From positions 52,464 to 89,141 of the forward strand of contig JAFLST010000003.1 in assembly GCA_022510815.1 (NCBI GenBank): DNA of 36,678 nucleotides. Reading direction: 5' to 3'. Positions 8,455 through 17,294 of the stretch are shown here, one piece after another. The translations under genes and the position numbers were made by a program. Every line of letters begins with the position of its first letter. Position 1 is the first letter of the stretch. The notes below the pieces were generated by a model that saw only the letters and a list, made by a program, of their open reading frames with translations, did not search any database and was not told the DNA's origin. Source of the stretch: Christensenellaceae bacterium. GTDB lineage: Bacteria > Bacillota > Clostridia > Christensenellales > Aristaeellaceae.

Positions 8455-9481
8455 GAGCGCGAGCTACAAGGCCGCGGGCGTTGATATTACCGCAGGGTAC
8501 AAGGCTGTCGAGCTGATGAAGCAGCATGTGGCCCGCACCCTGACCGCGGGTGTGGTGGATGGTATCGGCGGCTTCGGCGGCCTGTTTGAGCTGGACGTGA
8601 AGGGCATGGAGAAGCCTGTCCTCGTCAGCGGCACCGACGGCGTGGGCACCAAGCTGAAGCTGGCCTTCCTGCTGGACAAGCATGACACCGTGGGCATCGA
8701 CTGCGTGGCCATGTGCGTCAACGACGTCATCTGCTGCGGCGCGAAGCCCCTGTTCTTCCTCGACTACATCGCCTGCGGCAAGAATGTGCCCGAGCGCATC
8801 GCGGCAATCGTCTCCGGCGTGGCGGAGGGCTGCGTGCAGTCCGGCTCCGCGCTGGTGGGCGGCGAGACCGCTGAAATGCCCGGCTTCTATCCCGCTGATG
8901 AGTATGACCTCGCGGGCTTCTCCGTGGGCGTGGTGGACAAGGCCCGCATCCTTGACAAGGCCTCCATGCGCCCCGGCGACGTGATCATCGCGCTGCCCTC
9001 CTCGGGCGTGCACTCCAACGGCTTCTCGCTGGTGCGCAAGGTGTTCCATGTGGGCGAGGGCGGGGAGAACCGCGCCTATGCCGAGCTGGACAAGCCCCTC
9101 TGGGAGACCCTGCTGACCCCCACGAAGATCTATGTGAAGCCCGTGCTGGCGCTGCTGGACAAGGTGCAGCCCCGCTCTATCAGCCACATCACCGGCGGCG
9201 GCTTCTATGAGAATATCCCGCGGTCCCTCGGCGAGAACTGCGTGGCGAAGATCGACAAGGCGGCCCTCAAGACCCCGGCGATCTTTGACATCATCGCCAA
9301 GGAAGGCGGCGTGCCGGAGCGCGATATGTTCAACACCTACAACATGGGCGTTGGCATGACCGTGACCGTCGCGAAGGAGGACGCCGACAAGGCCCTCGCT
9401 GCGCTGCATGAGGGCGGCGAACCCGGCGCGTACATCCTCGGCGAGATTGTCGAGGGTGAGAAGGGCGTGGTCGTATGCTGA
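8444..9481 (+). CDS. purM: Phosphoribosylformylglycinamidine cyclo-ligase (AIR synthetase)
   Basis: A 345-residue ATP-dependent enzyme closing the imidazole ring to form AIR. Characteristic sequences are [49 protein letters not shown] and [15 protein letters not shown] 8444 has AAGGAG seven bases upstream and lies inside the end of purF; the frame continues upstream to 8420 without a better site. Its last seven bases overlap purN. Confidence 0.95.
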   Translation: MKSESASYKAAGVDITAGYKAVELMKQHVARTLTAGVVDGIGGFGGLFELDVKGMEKPVLVSGTDGVGTKLKLAFLLDKHDTVGIDCVAMCVNDVICCGAKPLFFLDYIACGKNVPERIAAIVSGVAEGCVQSGSALVGGETAEMPGFYPADEYDLAGFSVGVVDKARILDKASMRPGDVIIALPSSGVHSNGFSLVRKVFHVGEGGENRAYAELDKPLWETLLTPTKIYVKPVLALLDKVQPRSISHITGGGFYENIPRSLGENCVAKIDKAALKTPAIFDIIAKEGGVPERDMFNTYNMGVGMTVTVAKEDADKALAALHEGGEPGAYILGEIVEGEKGVVVC

Positions 9482-10080
9482 GGACCGCGATTCTGGTCTC
9501 CGGCGGCGGCACCAACCTTCAGGCCATCATCGACGCCAAGACGGCAGGGAAAATCCCGCACACGGAGCTGGCGCTGGTCGTGGCCAGCAGGGAAGGAGTC
9601 TACGCCCTTGAGCGCGCGGCCAAGGCTGGCATTCCGTCGCAGGTGCTGCGCAAGGACAAGGGCGAACCCGTCGAGCAGTATGGCGAGCGTCTGCTGGCCC
9701 TGCTGCGGGTCAACCGGATTGACCTCGTGGTGCTGGCGGGCTTCCTGACCATCCTGCCGGAGAACGTGATCCGCGCTTACGATCACCGTATCCTGAACGT
9801 GCATCCGAGCCTGATCCCGTCCTTCTGCGGCGCTGGCTTCTACGGGCTCCGGGTGCATGAGGCGGCGCTTCAAAAGGGCGTGAAGGTCACCGGCGCGACG
9901 GTGCACTTCGTCAACGAGATCCCCGACGGCGGCGATATCATTGCGCAGAAGGCCGTCGACGTACTTCCCGGCGATACCCCCGAGACGCTCCAGCGCCGCG
10001 TCATGGAGCAGGCCGAGTGGCTGCTGCTCCCCAAGGCACTGGAGGATGTGGCACAGGCTTTGACTAAGGAGGAAAAGTGA
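9475..10080 (+). CDS. purN: Phosphoribosylglycinamide formyltransferase (10-formyl-THF dependent)
   Basis: A 201-residue enzyme transferring the formyl group of 10-formyltetrahydrofolate to GAR. The phosphate loop SGGGTNLQ is at residues 9-16 and the catalytic triad is Asn108, His110 and Asp151 (LNVHPSLIPSF and PDGGDII). The stretch SFCGAGFYGLRVHEA differs from the Escherichia coli loop (KYKGLHTH) but keeps the catalytic residues; I believe this loop form recurs in Clostridia. The start ATG 9475 overlaps the purM stop. Confidence 0.93.
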   Translation: MLRTAILVSGGGTNLQAIIDAKTAGKIPHTELALVVASREGVYALERAAKAGIPSQVLRKDKGEPVEQYGERLLALLRVNRIDLVVLAGFLTILPENVIRAYDHRILNVHPSLIPSFCGAGFYGLRVHEAALQKGVKVTGATVHFVNEIPDGGDIIAQKAVDVLPGDTPETLQRRVMEQAEWLLLPKALEDVAQALTKEEK

Positions 10081-10081
10081 T

Positions 10082-10789
10082 ATGCAGACTCATGAGCTGA
10101 GCGAACTCCTTGCTTCCAACGAGTATCCGGGCCGCGGCATCGCGCTGGGCCTCGACGAGACGGGCAAGAACGCCGTGATCGTTTACTTCATCATGGGCCG
10201 GAGCGTCAACAGCCGCAACCGCGTCTTTGTGGAGAAGGACGGCGGCATCATCACCAAGGCCTTTGACGAGAGCAAGATGGTCGATCCGAGCCTCGTCATC
10301 TATGCGCCTGTGCGCCTGATGGGCGACGCCACCATCGTCACCAACGGCGATCAGACGGACACGATCTACGACTTCATGACCGCGGGCAAGACCTTCGAGG
10401 AGGCCCTGCGCACCCGCACCTTCGAGCCCGATCCGCCGATCCTGACCCCCCGCGTCAGCGGCATCGTGGCGAAGGACGGCAGCTACAAGCTGTCCATCCT
10501 CAAGAGCGACTGCGGCAACGCGGACAGCGCCCAGCGGTTCTTCTATGAGTATCCGCAGCCGGTCAAGGGCGTGGGCCACTTCATTCACACCTACGCTGGC
10601 AACGGCGATCCCGTGCCGTCCTTCGAGGGCGAGCCGGAGCGCGTGACGCTCAAGGGCGACATCGACGCGCTGACCGACGCGGTTTGGAACGGCCTGAATG
10701 AGGCCAACAAGGTCAGCTTGTTCGTGCGGTTCATCAACCTCGAAACGGGCAAGGCCGACACCCGCATCATCAACAAGTTGGAAGGTTGA
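10082..10789 (+). CDS. purO: IMP cyclohydrolase, archaeal PurO type
   Basis: A 235-residue protein resembling the PurO family, which closes FAICAR to IMP, the last step of the pathway. This fold is unrelated to the N-terminal cyclohydrolase of ordinary bifunctional PurH. Supporting features are the N-terminal NEYPGRGIALGLDETGKNAV, YFIMGRSVNSRNRVF and the VIYAPVRLMGDATIVTNGDQ segment. Its place is telling: next to a transformylase that lacks a cyclohydrolase domain. AGGAGG in the tail of purN lies nine bases before the ATG, and one base separates the genes. Assignment rests on family memory plus context; no other cyclohydrolase is encoded in the window. Confidence 0.85.
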   Translation: MQTHELSELLASNEYPGRGIALGLDETGKNAVIVYFIMGRSVNSRNRVFVEKDGGIITKAFDESKMVDPSLVIYAPVRLMGDATIVTNGDQTDTIYDFMTAGKTFEEALRTRTFEPDPPILTPRVSGIVAKDGSYKLSILKSDCGNADSAQRFFYEYPQPVKGVGHFIHTYAGNGDPVPSFEGEPERVTLKGDIDALTDAVWNGLNEANKVSLFVRFINLETGKADTRIINKLEG

Positions 10790-10792
10790 CCA

Positions 10793-11005
10793 ATGTTTGA
10801 GAAGAAGCCGAGACGGTATGTCATTAAGTACTCAGAAAACCATGATTTCATGTCCATGCAGATCATGGTGGATCGCCAAACGGGCGTGAATTATCTGCTG
10901 GTGAATCAGGGCCATGGCGTCAGCATGACCCCGCTGCTGGATGAGAATGGTCAGGTCGTCCGCGACAAACCTGAGAACTGGCAGAACGAGATTTACGATC
11001 AGTAA
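10793..11005 (+). CDS. Small protein between purO and AICAR transformylase (DUF6440-like)
   Basis: A 70-residue soluble protein. The central VDRQTGVNYLLVNQGHGVSMTPLLDENG resembles the short conserved motif (VDKETGVNYL...LLDxxGxP) I associate with DUF6440, a family without a known role. It has no signal peptide, no membrane segment and no cysteines. It starts four bases after purO stops, with GGAAGG about seven bases upstream, and ends 14 bases before the transformylase gene, so it is translated as part of the purine operon. Its placement between two genes that act in succession could mean a structural or regulatory link, but nothing in the sequence shows one. Confidence 0.7.
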   Translation: MFEKKPRRYVIKYSENHDFMSMQIMVDRQTGVNYLLVNQGHGVSMTPLLDENGQVVRDKPENWQNEIYDQ

Positions 11006-11019
11006 AGGAGGAGCGACTT

Positions 11020-12195
11020 ATGGCTCAGGAACTGGAACTGAAGTACGGCTGCAACCCCAACCAGAAGCCCTCCCGCATCTACATGACCGAGGGTGAGCTG
11101 CCCATCAAGGTGCTGAATGGCAAGCCCGGTTACATCAACTTCCTCGACGCGCTGAACGGCTGGCAGCTTGTCAGTGAGCTCAAGCGGGCCACTGGTCTGC
11201 CGGCGGCGGCGTCCTTCAAGCATGTCAGCCCCGCGGGCGCGGCGGTGGGCGTGCCGCTGGACGACACGCTGAAGAAGATTTATTTCGTTCCGGACATTGA
11301 GCTGTCCCCGCTGGCCTGCGCCTATGCCCGGGCCCGCGGCGCTGACCGCATGTCTTCCTTCGGCGACTGGATTTCCCTGTCCGATGTGTGCGACGAGGCT
11401 ACGGCGCGGCTCATCAAGCCTGAGGTGTCCGACGGCGTGATCGCCCCCGGCTATACCGACGAGGCCATGGCGATCCTCATGCAGAAGCGCAAGGGCGGCT
11501 ACAACATCGTCCAGATCGACCCGGACTACAAGCCCGAGCCCATCGAGCGCAAGCAGGTTTTCGGCGTGACCTTCGAGCAGGGCCGCAATGAGTTCGTCAT
11601 CGACGACGCGCTGCTTGCCAACATTGTCACCAAGAACAAAAACCTGCCCGAGGACGCCCGGCGCGACCTCATCATCGCGCTGATCACCCTCAAGTACACC
11701 CAGTCCAACAGCGTGTGCTATGCCAAGGGCGGACAGGCCATCGGCATCGGCGCGGGCCAGCAGAGCCGCATCCATTGCACGCGCCTGGCGGGCCAGAAGG
11801 CTGACAACTGGCTGCTGCGCCAGCATCCGCGCGTCCTGAACCTGCCCTTTGTGGAGAAGATTGCCCGGCCCGACCGCGACAACACCATCGACGTGTTCAT
11901 CTCTGACGAGCCGGACGAGGTCGTGGCTGAGGGCCGCTGGCAGAAGTTCTTCACCGAGCGTCCCGAACCCCTCACCCGCGAGGAGAAGCGGGCTTGGCTC
12001 GACCAGCAGTCCGGCGTGGCGCTGGGCAGCGACGCGTTCTTCCCCTTCGGCGACAACATCGAGCGGGCGCACCGCTCCGGTGTGAGCTATGTTGCGCAGC
12101 CCGGCGGCTCGATCCGGGACGACAATGTGATTGAAGCGTGCGACCTTTACGACATGGTGATGTGCTTCACCGGGATGAGGCTGTTCCATCATTAA
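11020..12195 (+). CDS. purH: AICAR transformylase, stand-alone (PurH C-terminal domain only)
   Basis: A 391-residue enzyme that formylates AICAR with 10-formyltetrahydrofolate to give FAICAR. It corresponds to the transformylase half of PurH: KYGCNPNQKPSRIY, SFKHVSPAGAAVG with catalytic Lys67-His68, TLKYTQSNSVCYAKGGQAIGIGAGQQSR, and the C-terminal SDAFFPFGDNIERAHRSGVSY. Bifunctional PurH has an N-terminal MGS-like cyclohydrolase domain of about 200 residues, which is missing here and replaced functionally by the upstream purO gene. AAAGGAGG at 11004-11011 is eight bases before ATG 11020. Some annotators call such single-domain enzymes PurV. Confidence 0.92.
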   Translation: MAQELELKYGCNPNQKPSRIYMTEGELPIKVLNGKPGYINFLDALNGWQLVSELKRATGLPAAASFKHVSPAGAAVGVPLDDTLKKIYFVPDIELSPLACAYARARGADRMSSFGDWISLSDVCDEATARLIKPEVSDGVIAPGYTDEAMAILMQKRKGGYNIVQIDPDYKPEPIERKQVFGVTFEQGRNEFVIDDALLANIVTKNKNLPEDARRDLIIALITLKYTQSNSVCYAKGGQAIGIGAGQQSRIHCTRLAGQKADNWLLRQHPRVLNLPFVEKIARPDRDNTIDVFISDEPDEVVAEGRWQKFFTERPEPLTREEKRAWLDQQSGVALGSDAFFPFGDNIERAHRSGVSYVAQPGGSIRDDNVIEACDLYDMVMCFTGMRLFHH

Positions 12196-12200
12196 GGAAC

Positions 12201-12289
12201 GACACGGGAGGGACGCTTTGGAGCCCAAAGCGCCCCTCCTATACCCTCCCCGATAGGCAGCGATTCCCGTGTCTCAGGGTCGCTTCTTT
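12201..12289 (+). promoter_or_regulatory. Structured intergenic region before purD with competing hairpins
   Basis: Three pairings compete. GACACGGGA at 12201-12209 is perfectly complementary to TCCCGTGTC at 12265-12273. A strong local hairpin uses GGAGGG 12207-12212 with CCCTCC 12234-12239 and CGCTTTG 12214-12220 with CAAAGCG 12226-12232, which steals part of the first arm. A later hairpin pairs AGCGA 12259-12263 with TCGCT 12280-12284, plus CCC/GGG inside, and is followed by TCTTTG. The arrangement resembles terminator, antiterminator and anti-antiterminator, but the U tract is weak. No promoter was seen in the gap. Confidence 0.5.
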
Positions 12290-12342
12290 GCAGCAGTTAG
12301 GTTCTGTAGCTTATGTGGCTGACAGGCAAGGAGGATATGCTG

Positions 12343-13617
12343 ATGAAGGTGTTGATTGTCGGCGGCGGTGGACGCGAGCATGCCATTGCCGCGAAGATTG
12401 CGGAGAATCCCGCTGTCGAGAAGCTTTATGCGGCGCCCGGCAACGGCGGCATGGCGGCCATCTGCGAGCTGGTCGATCTGAAGGCCACGGACGTGGAAGG
12501 CCTGACTGCCTTTGCTCGGAATAACGGCATTGACTTTGTGGTCGTTGCGCCGGAGGATCCGCTCTGCCTCGGTCTGGTGGACAGACTGCTGGCGGTGGGC
12601 ATCCCGGCCTTTGGCCCCACGAAGGATGCGGCGGTCATTGAGGGCAGCAAGGTCTTCTCCAAGAAGCTGATGGAGAAGTACGGCATTCCCACGGCGGCCT
12701 GCGAGACCTTTGACGACTGCGATAAGGCGCTGGCTTATCTCGAGACGATCAAGTACCCGACGGTGGTCAAGTGCGACGGCCTTGCCATGGGTAAGGGCGC
12801 GATCATTTGCGAGGACAAGGCCGCGGCCATCGAGGCTGTTGTGGGCATGATGCGCGAGGGCGGCTTCGGCGACGCGGGCAAGCAGGTGGTCATCGAGGAG
12901 TTCCTGACCGGCCCCGAGGTGTCCGTGCTGGCGTTCATGGACGGCAAGACCGTCGTGCCCATGGTATCCAGCATGGACCACAAGCGCGCGATGGACAACG
13001 ACGAAGGCCTGAATACCGGCGGCATGGGCACCATCGCGCCCAATCCCTGCTATACCCCCGAGGTGGCTGAGCGCTGCATGAAGGAAATCTTCCTGCCGAC
13101 CATGGAGGCCATGAATGCCGAGGGAAGGACTTTCCGGGGCTGCCTGTTCTTCGGGCTGATGGTCACGCCCGACGGCCCCAAGGTCATTGAGTACAACTGC
13201 CGGTTCGGCGATCCGGAGACGGAGGTCGTGCTGCCGCTTCTTAAGTCCGATCTGCTGACCATCATGCAGGCCACGGCGGCGGGCAAGCTGGCGGATGTGC
13301 CGGTGGTGTTTGATACCGGCGCGGCCTGCTGCGTCATGCTGGCCTCCGGCGGCTATCCGGTCAGCTATAAGAAGGGCTATCCGATCACCGGCCTTGAGGA
13401 GGCTGCGAAGACGGCACGGGTCTATCACGCTGGCACGGCGCTGAAGGACGGACAGATCGTCACGGCGGGTGGCCGCGTGCTGGGCGTGTCCGCGACGGCG
13501 GAGACCCTCGAAGCGGCGATTGCCAAGGCCTACGATGCCGCGGACAAGATTGATTTCACCGATAAGCACCTGCGCCGGGATATCGGCCAGCGGGCACTGA
13601 GGGAGGGCGCGAAATGA
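12343..13617 (+). CDS. purD: Phosphoribosylamine-glycine ligase (GAR synthetase)
   Basis: A 424-residue ATP-grasp enzyme joining glycine to phosphoribosylamine. Seen are MKVLIVGGGGREHAIAAKI at the N terminus, APGNGGMA, VVAPEDPLCLGLVDRL, FGPTKDAAVIEGSKVFSK, the ATP-grasp VVKCDGLAMGKGA, and EYNCRFGDPETEVVLP near residue 290. The start is ATG 12343 because AAGGAGG at 12328-12334 is eight bases away; ATG 12337 in the same frame is only two bases from that site. Its TGA overlaps the purL ATG in an ATGA junction. It is separated from the transformylase gene by about 150 bases of structured sequence. Confidence 0.95.
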   Translation: MKVLIVGGGGREHAIAAKIAENPAVEKLYAAPGNGGMAAICELVDLKATDVEGLTAFARNNGIDFVVVAPEDPLCLGLVDRLLAVGIPAFGPTKDAAVIEGSKVFSKKLMEKYGIPTAACETFDDCDKALAYLETIKYPTVVKCDGLAMGKGAIICEDKAAAIEAVVGMMREGGFGDAGKQVVIEEFLTGPEVSVLAFMDGKTVVPMVSSMDHKRAMDNDEGLNTGGMGTIAPNPCYTPEVAERCMKEIFLPTMEAMNAEGRTFRGCLFFGLMVTPDGPKVIEYNCRFGDPETEVVLPLLKSDLLTIMQATAAGKLADVPVVFDTGAACCVMLASGGYPVSYKKGYPITGLEEAAKTARVYHAGTALKDGQIVTAGGRVLGVSATAETLEAAIAKAYDAADKIDFTDKHLRRDIGQRALREGAK

Positions 13618-16600
13618 GCGTCAAGCGGATTTATGTTGAGAAAAAGCCGGAGTTTGCCGTAGAGAGCAAGCAGCTCCTGTGGGAGATCCGGCACATCCTG
13701 ATGATGAAGAGCTTCACGGGCCTGCGGCTGCTGAATCGCTACGATGTGGAGGGCGTGGACGACGCGCTCTACGAGACCTGCAAGCCCATTGTGTTCTCCG
13801 AGCCGCAGGTCGACGTGACCTACGATGCGCTGCCCGAGGGGGCAAAGGCCGTCTTCGCGGTGGAATATCTGCCCGGTCAGTACGACCAGCGGGCGGCTTC
13901 CTGCGAGGAGTGCATCCAGCTTGTGGGCCAGTGCGACAGGCCGACGGTTCGTTCCGCGCGGGTGTATCTGCTGGACGGCGAGTTCACCGAAGAGGAGCTC
14001 AGCCGCGTCAAGAAGCACGTCATCAACCCGGTCGAGTCCCGGGAGGCGGACCTTGCCGAGCGTGACACGCTCCAGCAGCGGTATGACACCCCCGACCATG
14101 TGGAAACGCTGACCGGATTCACTGCCATGGATGCGGCGCAGGTGGACGCCTTCGTCAAGAAATACGGTCTCGCGATGGACGATGACGATCTGGCGTTCTG
14201 CCGGGATTATTTCGCCTCCGAGCATCGCGACCCGACGCTGACCGAGATTCGCATGATCGACACCTACTGGTCCGATCACTGCCGCCACACCACCTTCCTG
14301 ACCACCATCGACAGCATGGACATTCAGAAGGCCGCGGTGGAGAAGGCGTTCCAGCGGTATCTGATGGCCCGCAAGACCGTCTATGGCGACCGGGAGAAGC
14401 CCATCAATCTGATGGATATCGCCACCATGGGCGGCAAGTATCTGAAGAAGATCGGTCAGACCCCGAATATCGACGTGTCCGAGGAGATCAACGCCTGCTC
14501 GATCAAGATTGATGTGGACGTGAACGGCGTGAGCGAGCCGTGGCTGCTCATGTTCAAGAACGAGACTCACAACCATCCCACGGAGATCGAGCCCTTTGGC
14601 GGCGCGGCGACCTGCATCGGCGGCGCGATCCGTGACCCGCTCTCCGGGCGCACCTATGTCTATCAGGCCATGCGCGTCACCGGCGCGGCGGATCCTCTCA
14701 AGCCCGTCAGCGAGACCATGCCCGGCAAGCTGCCCCAGCGCAAGCTGGTCACCACGGCGGCGGCGGGTTACTCCTCCTATGGCAACCAGATTGGTCTGGC
14801 GACAGGTCTGGTGGACGAGCAGTATCACCCCGGCTACGCCGCCAAGCGGTTGGAAATCGGCGCGGTGGTCGGCGCTGCCCCGGAGCGGAATGTCCGGCGT
14901 GACGTGCCCGCTCCCGGCGATCAGATTGTCCTGCTGGGCGGTCGCACGGGCCGCGACGGCTGCGGCGGCGCGACAGGCAGCTCGAAGTCCCACAAGCTGG
15001 AGTCCATTGAGACCTGCGGCGCGGAGGTGCAGAAGGGCAACGCGCCCACCGAGCGCAAGCTGCAGCGCCTTTTCCGCGACGGCGAGGTCACCCGGCTCAT
15101 CAAGCGCTGCAACGACTTTGGCGCGGGCGGCGTGTCGGTGGCCATCGGCGAGCTGGCGGATGGTCTGATGATCGACCTTGACAAGGTTCCGAAGAAGTAC
15201 GACGGTCTCGACGGCACCGAACTGGCGATCTCCGAGTCTCAGGAGCGCATGGCCGTGGTGCTGGCGCCCGAGGATGTGCCGGCCTTCATGGCTGCGGCGA
15301 ACCGGGAGAACCTCGAGGCCACGGTGGTCGCCGAGGTGACTGCGGAGCCTCGCCTGCGCATGACGTGGAAGGGCGTGACCATCGTCGATCTGTCCCGCGA
15401 GTTCCTGAACTCCAACGGCGCGGAAAAGCACACCCGCGTGGCTGTACCGGATGATGAAGTGAAGCCTGTAACCTTCGCGGGCAGCACCGTCACGGAGAAG
15501 CTGGCGGCAATGGTCTCCGACCTGAATATCTGCTCCAAGCAGGGCCTGTCCGAGCGCTTTGACTCCACCATTGGCGCGGCGACTGTGCTGATGCCCTACG
15601 GCGGCGCGAAGCAGCTCACCCCCAATCAGACCATGGTGGCCAAGGTGCCCGTGCTGGAGGGTGTGACCGACACCGTGTCCGGCATGGCCTATGGCATGCA
15701 CCCCGAGCTGCTGGAGCAGTCGCCCTACGAAGGCAGCTATCTGGCGGTCATCGAGAGCGTGACGAAGCTGGTCTGCGCGGGCTTCGACTACAAGGAAGCC
15801 TATCTGACCTTCCAAGAGTATTTTGAGCGCATGACGGCGGACCCCACCCGCTGGGGCAAGCCCTTTGCGGCGCTGCTGGGCGCTTTTGACGCGCAGCTCG
15901 ACCTGAACATCGCGGCCATTGGCGGCAAGGACTCCATGTCCGGCACCTTCGAGCAGATGGATGTGCCGCCGACGCTGTGCTCCTTCGCGGTGGCTCCCGG
16001 CAAGGCCAGTGAGGTCATCTCGCCCGAGTTCAAGGAAGCGGGTCATGAGATCCGCCTTGTCGCCTGCGATCCCCATGACACGGCTGCGCTTACGGTAAAC
16101 TACGAGGCGGTGCGCGCGGCAATCCTCAGCGGTACGGTCGTGGCGGCGTGGGCGCTGGGCCTTGGCGGCGCGGCGGAAGGCCTGTTCAAAATGGGCCTCG
16201 GCAACGGCATCGGCACCCGCATCGACGACGATTTCGAGGGCGATCTCTTCGCCCAGCAGATCGGCGCCATGCTGATCGAGTGTGCGGCTGACTGCGATCT
16301 CGGCGTGAAGCTTGGCGACACCATCCCCGAGTGGACGCTGAGCTGGCAGGGCGAGCGCATTGATCTTGCTCCCATGCAGGAACTCTACGAGGGCAAGCTG
16401 GAGAAGGTGTTCCCGTATCGCGGGCATACCGGCGAGACGACCGAAACCTTCACCTACAAGGCGGAGAACCGCGTGGCTCCGGTTGTTCATGTCGCGAAGC
16501 CGCTGGCGTTCATCCCCGTGTTCCCCGGCACCAACTGCGAATACGACACGGCCCGGGCGGTGGAGCGCGCAGGCGGCGCGGCGGAGATTCTGGTCATCAA

Positions 16601-17294
16601 CAACCTGACCCCCGCGGCCATCACCGAGTCCATCGCAAAGGCTACCGAGATTATCAAGCGCAGCCAGATGATCGTGCTGCCCGGCGGCTTCTCCGGCGGC
16701 GACGAGCCCGACGGCTCCGCGAAGTTCATCACGGCCTTCTTCCGCAACCCGGCCATGAAGGACGCGGTGCACGACCTGCTGGACAACCGCGACGGCCTGA
16801 TGCTGGGCATCTGCAACGGCTTCCAGGCGCTGGTCAAGCTGGGTCTGGTGCCCTTTGGCCGCATCGTGGACACCGACGATCAGTGCCCGACGCTGACCTT
16901 CAACGAGATCGGCCGTCACCAGTCGATGCTGGTGCGCACCCGGATCGCCTCCAACAAGTCCCCGTGGCTGAGCAAGTGCGAGCCGGGCGATATCCACACC
17001 ATCGCCATCAGCCATGGCGAGGGACGGTTCGTCGGCCCCGAGGCGCTGCTCCGGGAGCTGGCCGCCAAGGGTCAGATTGCCACGCAGTATGTCGATCTCT
17101 CCGGCGTGCCCAGCATGGACGCCCGCTTCAATCCCAACGCGTCCTATTTCGCCATCGAGGGCATCACCTCGCCGGACGGCCGCGTGCTGGGCAAGATGGG
17201 CCACACCGAGCGCTCGGGCGAAAACCTCTACAAGAACGTCCCGGGCGACAAGTATCAGCCGCTGTTTGAGGGCGGCGTGGGGTACTTCAAATGA
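13614..17294 (+). CDS. purL: Phosphoribosylformylglycinamidine synthase, single chain (PurL with fused glutaminase)
   Basis: A 1226-residue enzyme converting FGAR to FGAM with glutamine and ATP. It carries the whole complex in one chain: an N-terminal PurS-like part, two AIRS-type halves (HNHPTEIEPFGGAATCIGG near residues 323-341, SGTFEQMDVPPTLCSFAVAP in the second half) and a C-terminal class I glutaminase. The glutaminase shows LGICNGFQALVKLG with nucleophile Cys1067 and ISHGEGRF with His1134. The length fits the clostridial single-chain type rather than separate PurS, PurQ and PurL, none of which is present. GGGAGGG lies a few bases before the ATG, which overlaps the purD stop. Its stop overlaps the next ATG. 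Confidence 0.95.
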   Translation: MSVKRIYVEKKPEFAVESKQLLWEIRHILMMKSFTGLRLLNRYDVEGVDDALYETCKPIVFSEPQVDVTYDALPEGAKAVFAVEYLPGQYDQRAASCEECIQLVGQCDRPTVRSARVYLLDGEFTEEELSRVKKHVINPVESREADLAERDTLQQRYDTPDHVETLTGFTAMDAAQVDAFVKKYGLAMDDDDLAFCRDYFASEHRDPTLTEIRMIDTYWSDHCRHTTFLTTIDSMDIQKAAVEKAFQRYLMARKTVYGDREKPINLMDIATMGGKYLKKIGQTPNIDVSEEINACSIKIDVDVNGVSEPWLLMFKNETHNHPTEIEPFGGAATCIGGAIRDPLSGRTYVYQAMRVTGAADPLKPVSETMPGKLPQRKLVTTAAAGYSSYGNQIGLATGLVDEQYHPGYAAKRLEIGAVVGAAPERNVRRDVPAPGDQIVLLGGRTGRDGCGGATGSSKSHKLESIETCGAEVQKGNAPTERKLQRLFRDGEVTRLIKRCNDFGAGGVSVAIGELADGLMIDLDKVPKKYDGLDGTELAISESQERMAVVLAPEDVPAFMAAANRENLEATVVAEVTAEPRLRMTWKGVTIVDLSREFLNSNGAEKHTRVAVPDDEVKPVTFAGSTVTEKLAAMVSDLNICSKQGLSERFDSTIGAATVLMPYGGAKQLTPNQTMVAKVPVLEGVTDTVSGMAYGMHPELLEQSPYEGSYLAVIESVTKLVCAGFDYKEAYLTFQEYFERMTADPTRWGKPFAALLGAFDAQLDLNIAAIGGKDSMSGTFEQMDVPPTLCSFAVAPGKASEVISPEFKEAGHEIRLVACDPHDTAALTVNYEAVRAAILSGTVVAAWALGLGGAAEGLFKMGLGNGIGTRIDDDFEGDLFAQQIGAMLIECAADCDLGVKLGDTIPEWTLSWQGERIDLAPMQELYEGKLEKVFPYRGHTGETTETFTYKAENRVAPVVHVAKPLAFIPVFPGTNCEYDTARAVERAGGAAEILVINNLTPAAITESIAKATEIIKRSQMIVLPGGFSGGDEPDGSAKFITAFFRNPAMKDAVHDLLDNRDGLMLGICNGFQALVKLGLVPFGRIVDTDDQCPTLTFNEIGRHQSMLVRTRIASNKSPWLSKCEPGDIHTIAISHGEGRFVGPEALLRELAAKGQIATQYVDLSGVPSMDARFNPNASYFAIEGITSPDGRVLGKMGHTERSGENLYKNVPGDKYQPLFEGGVGYFK

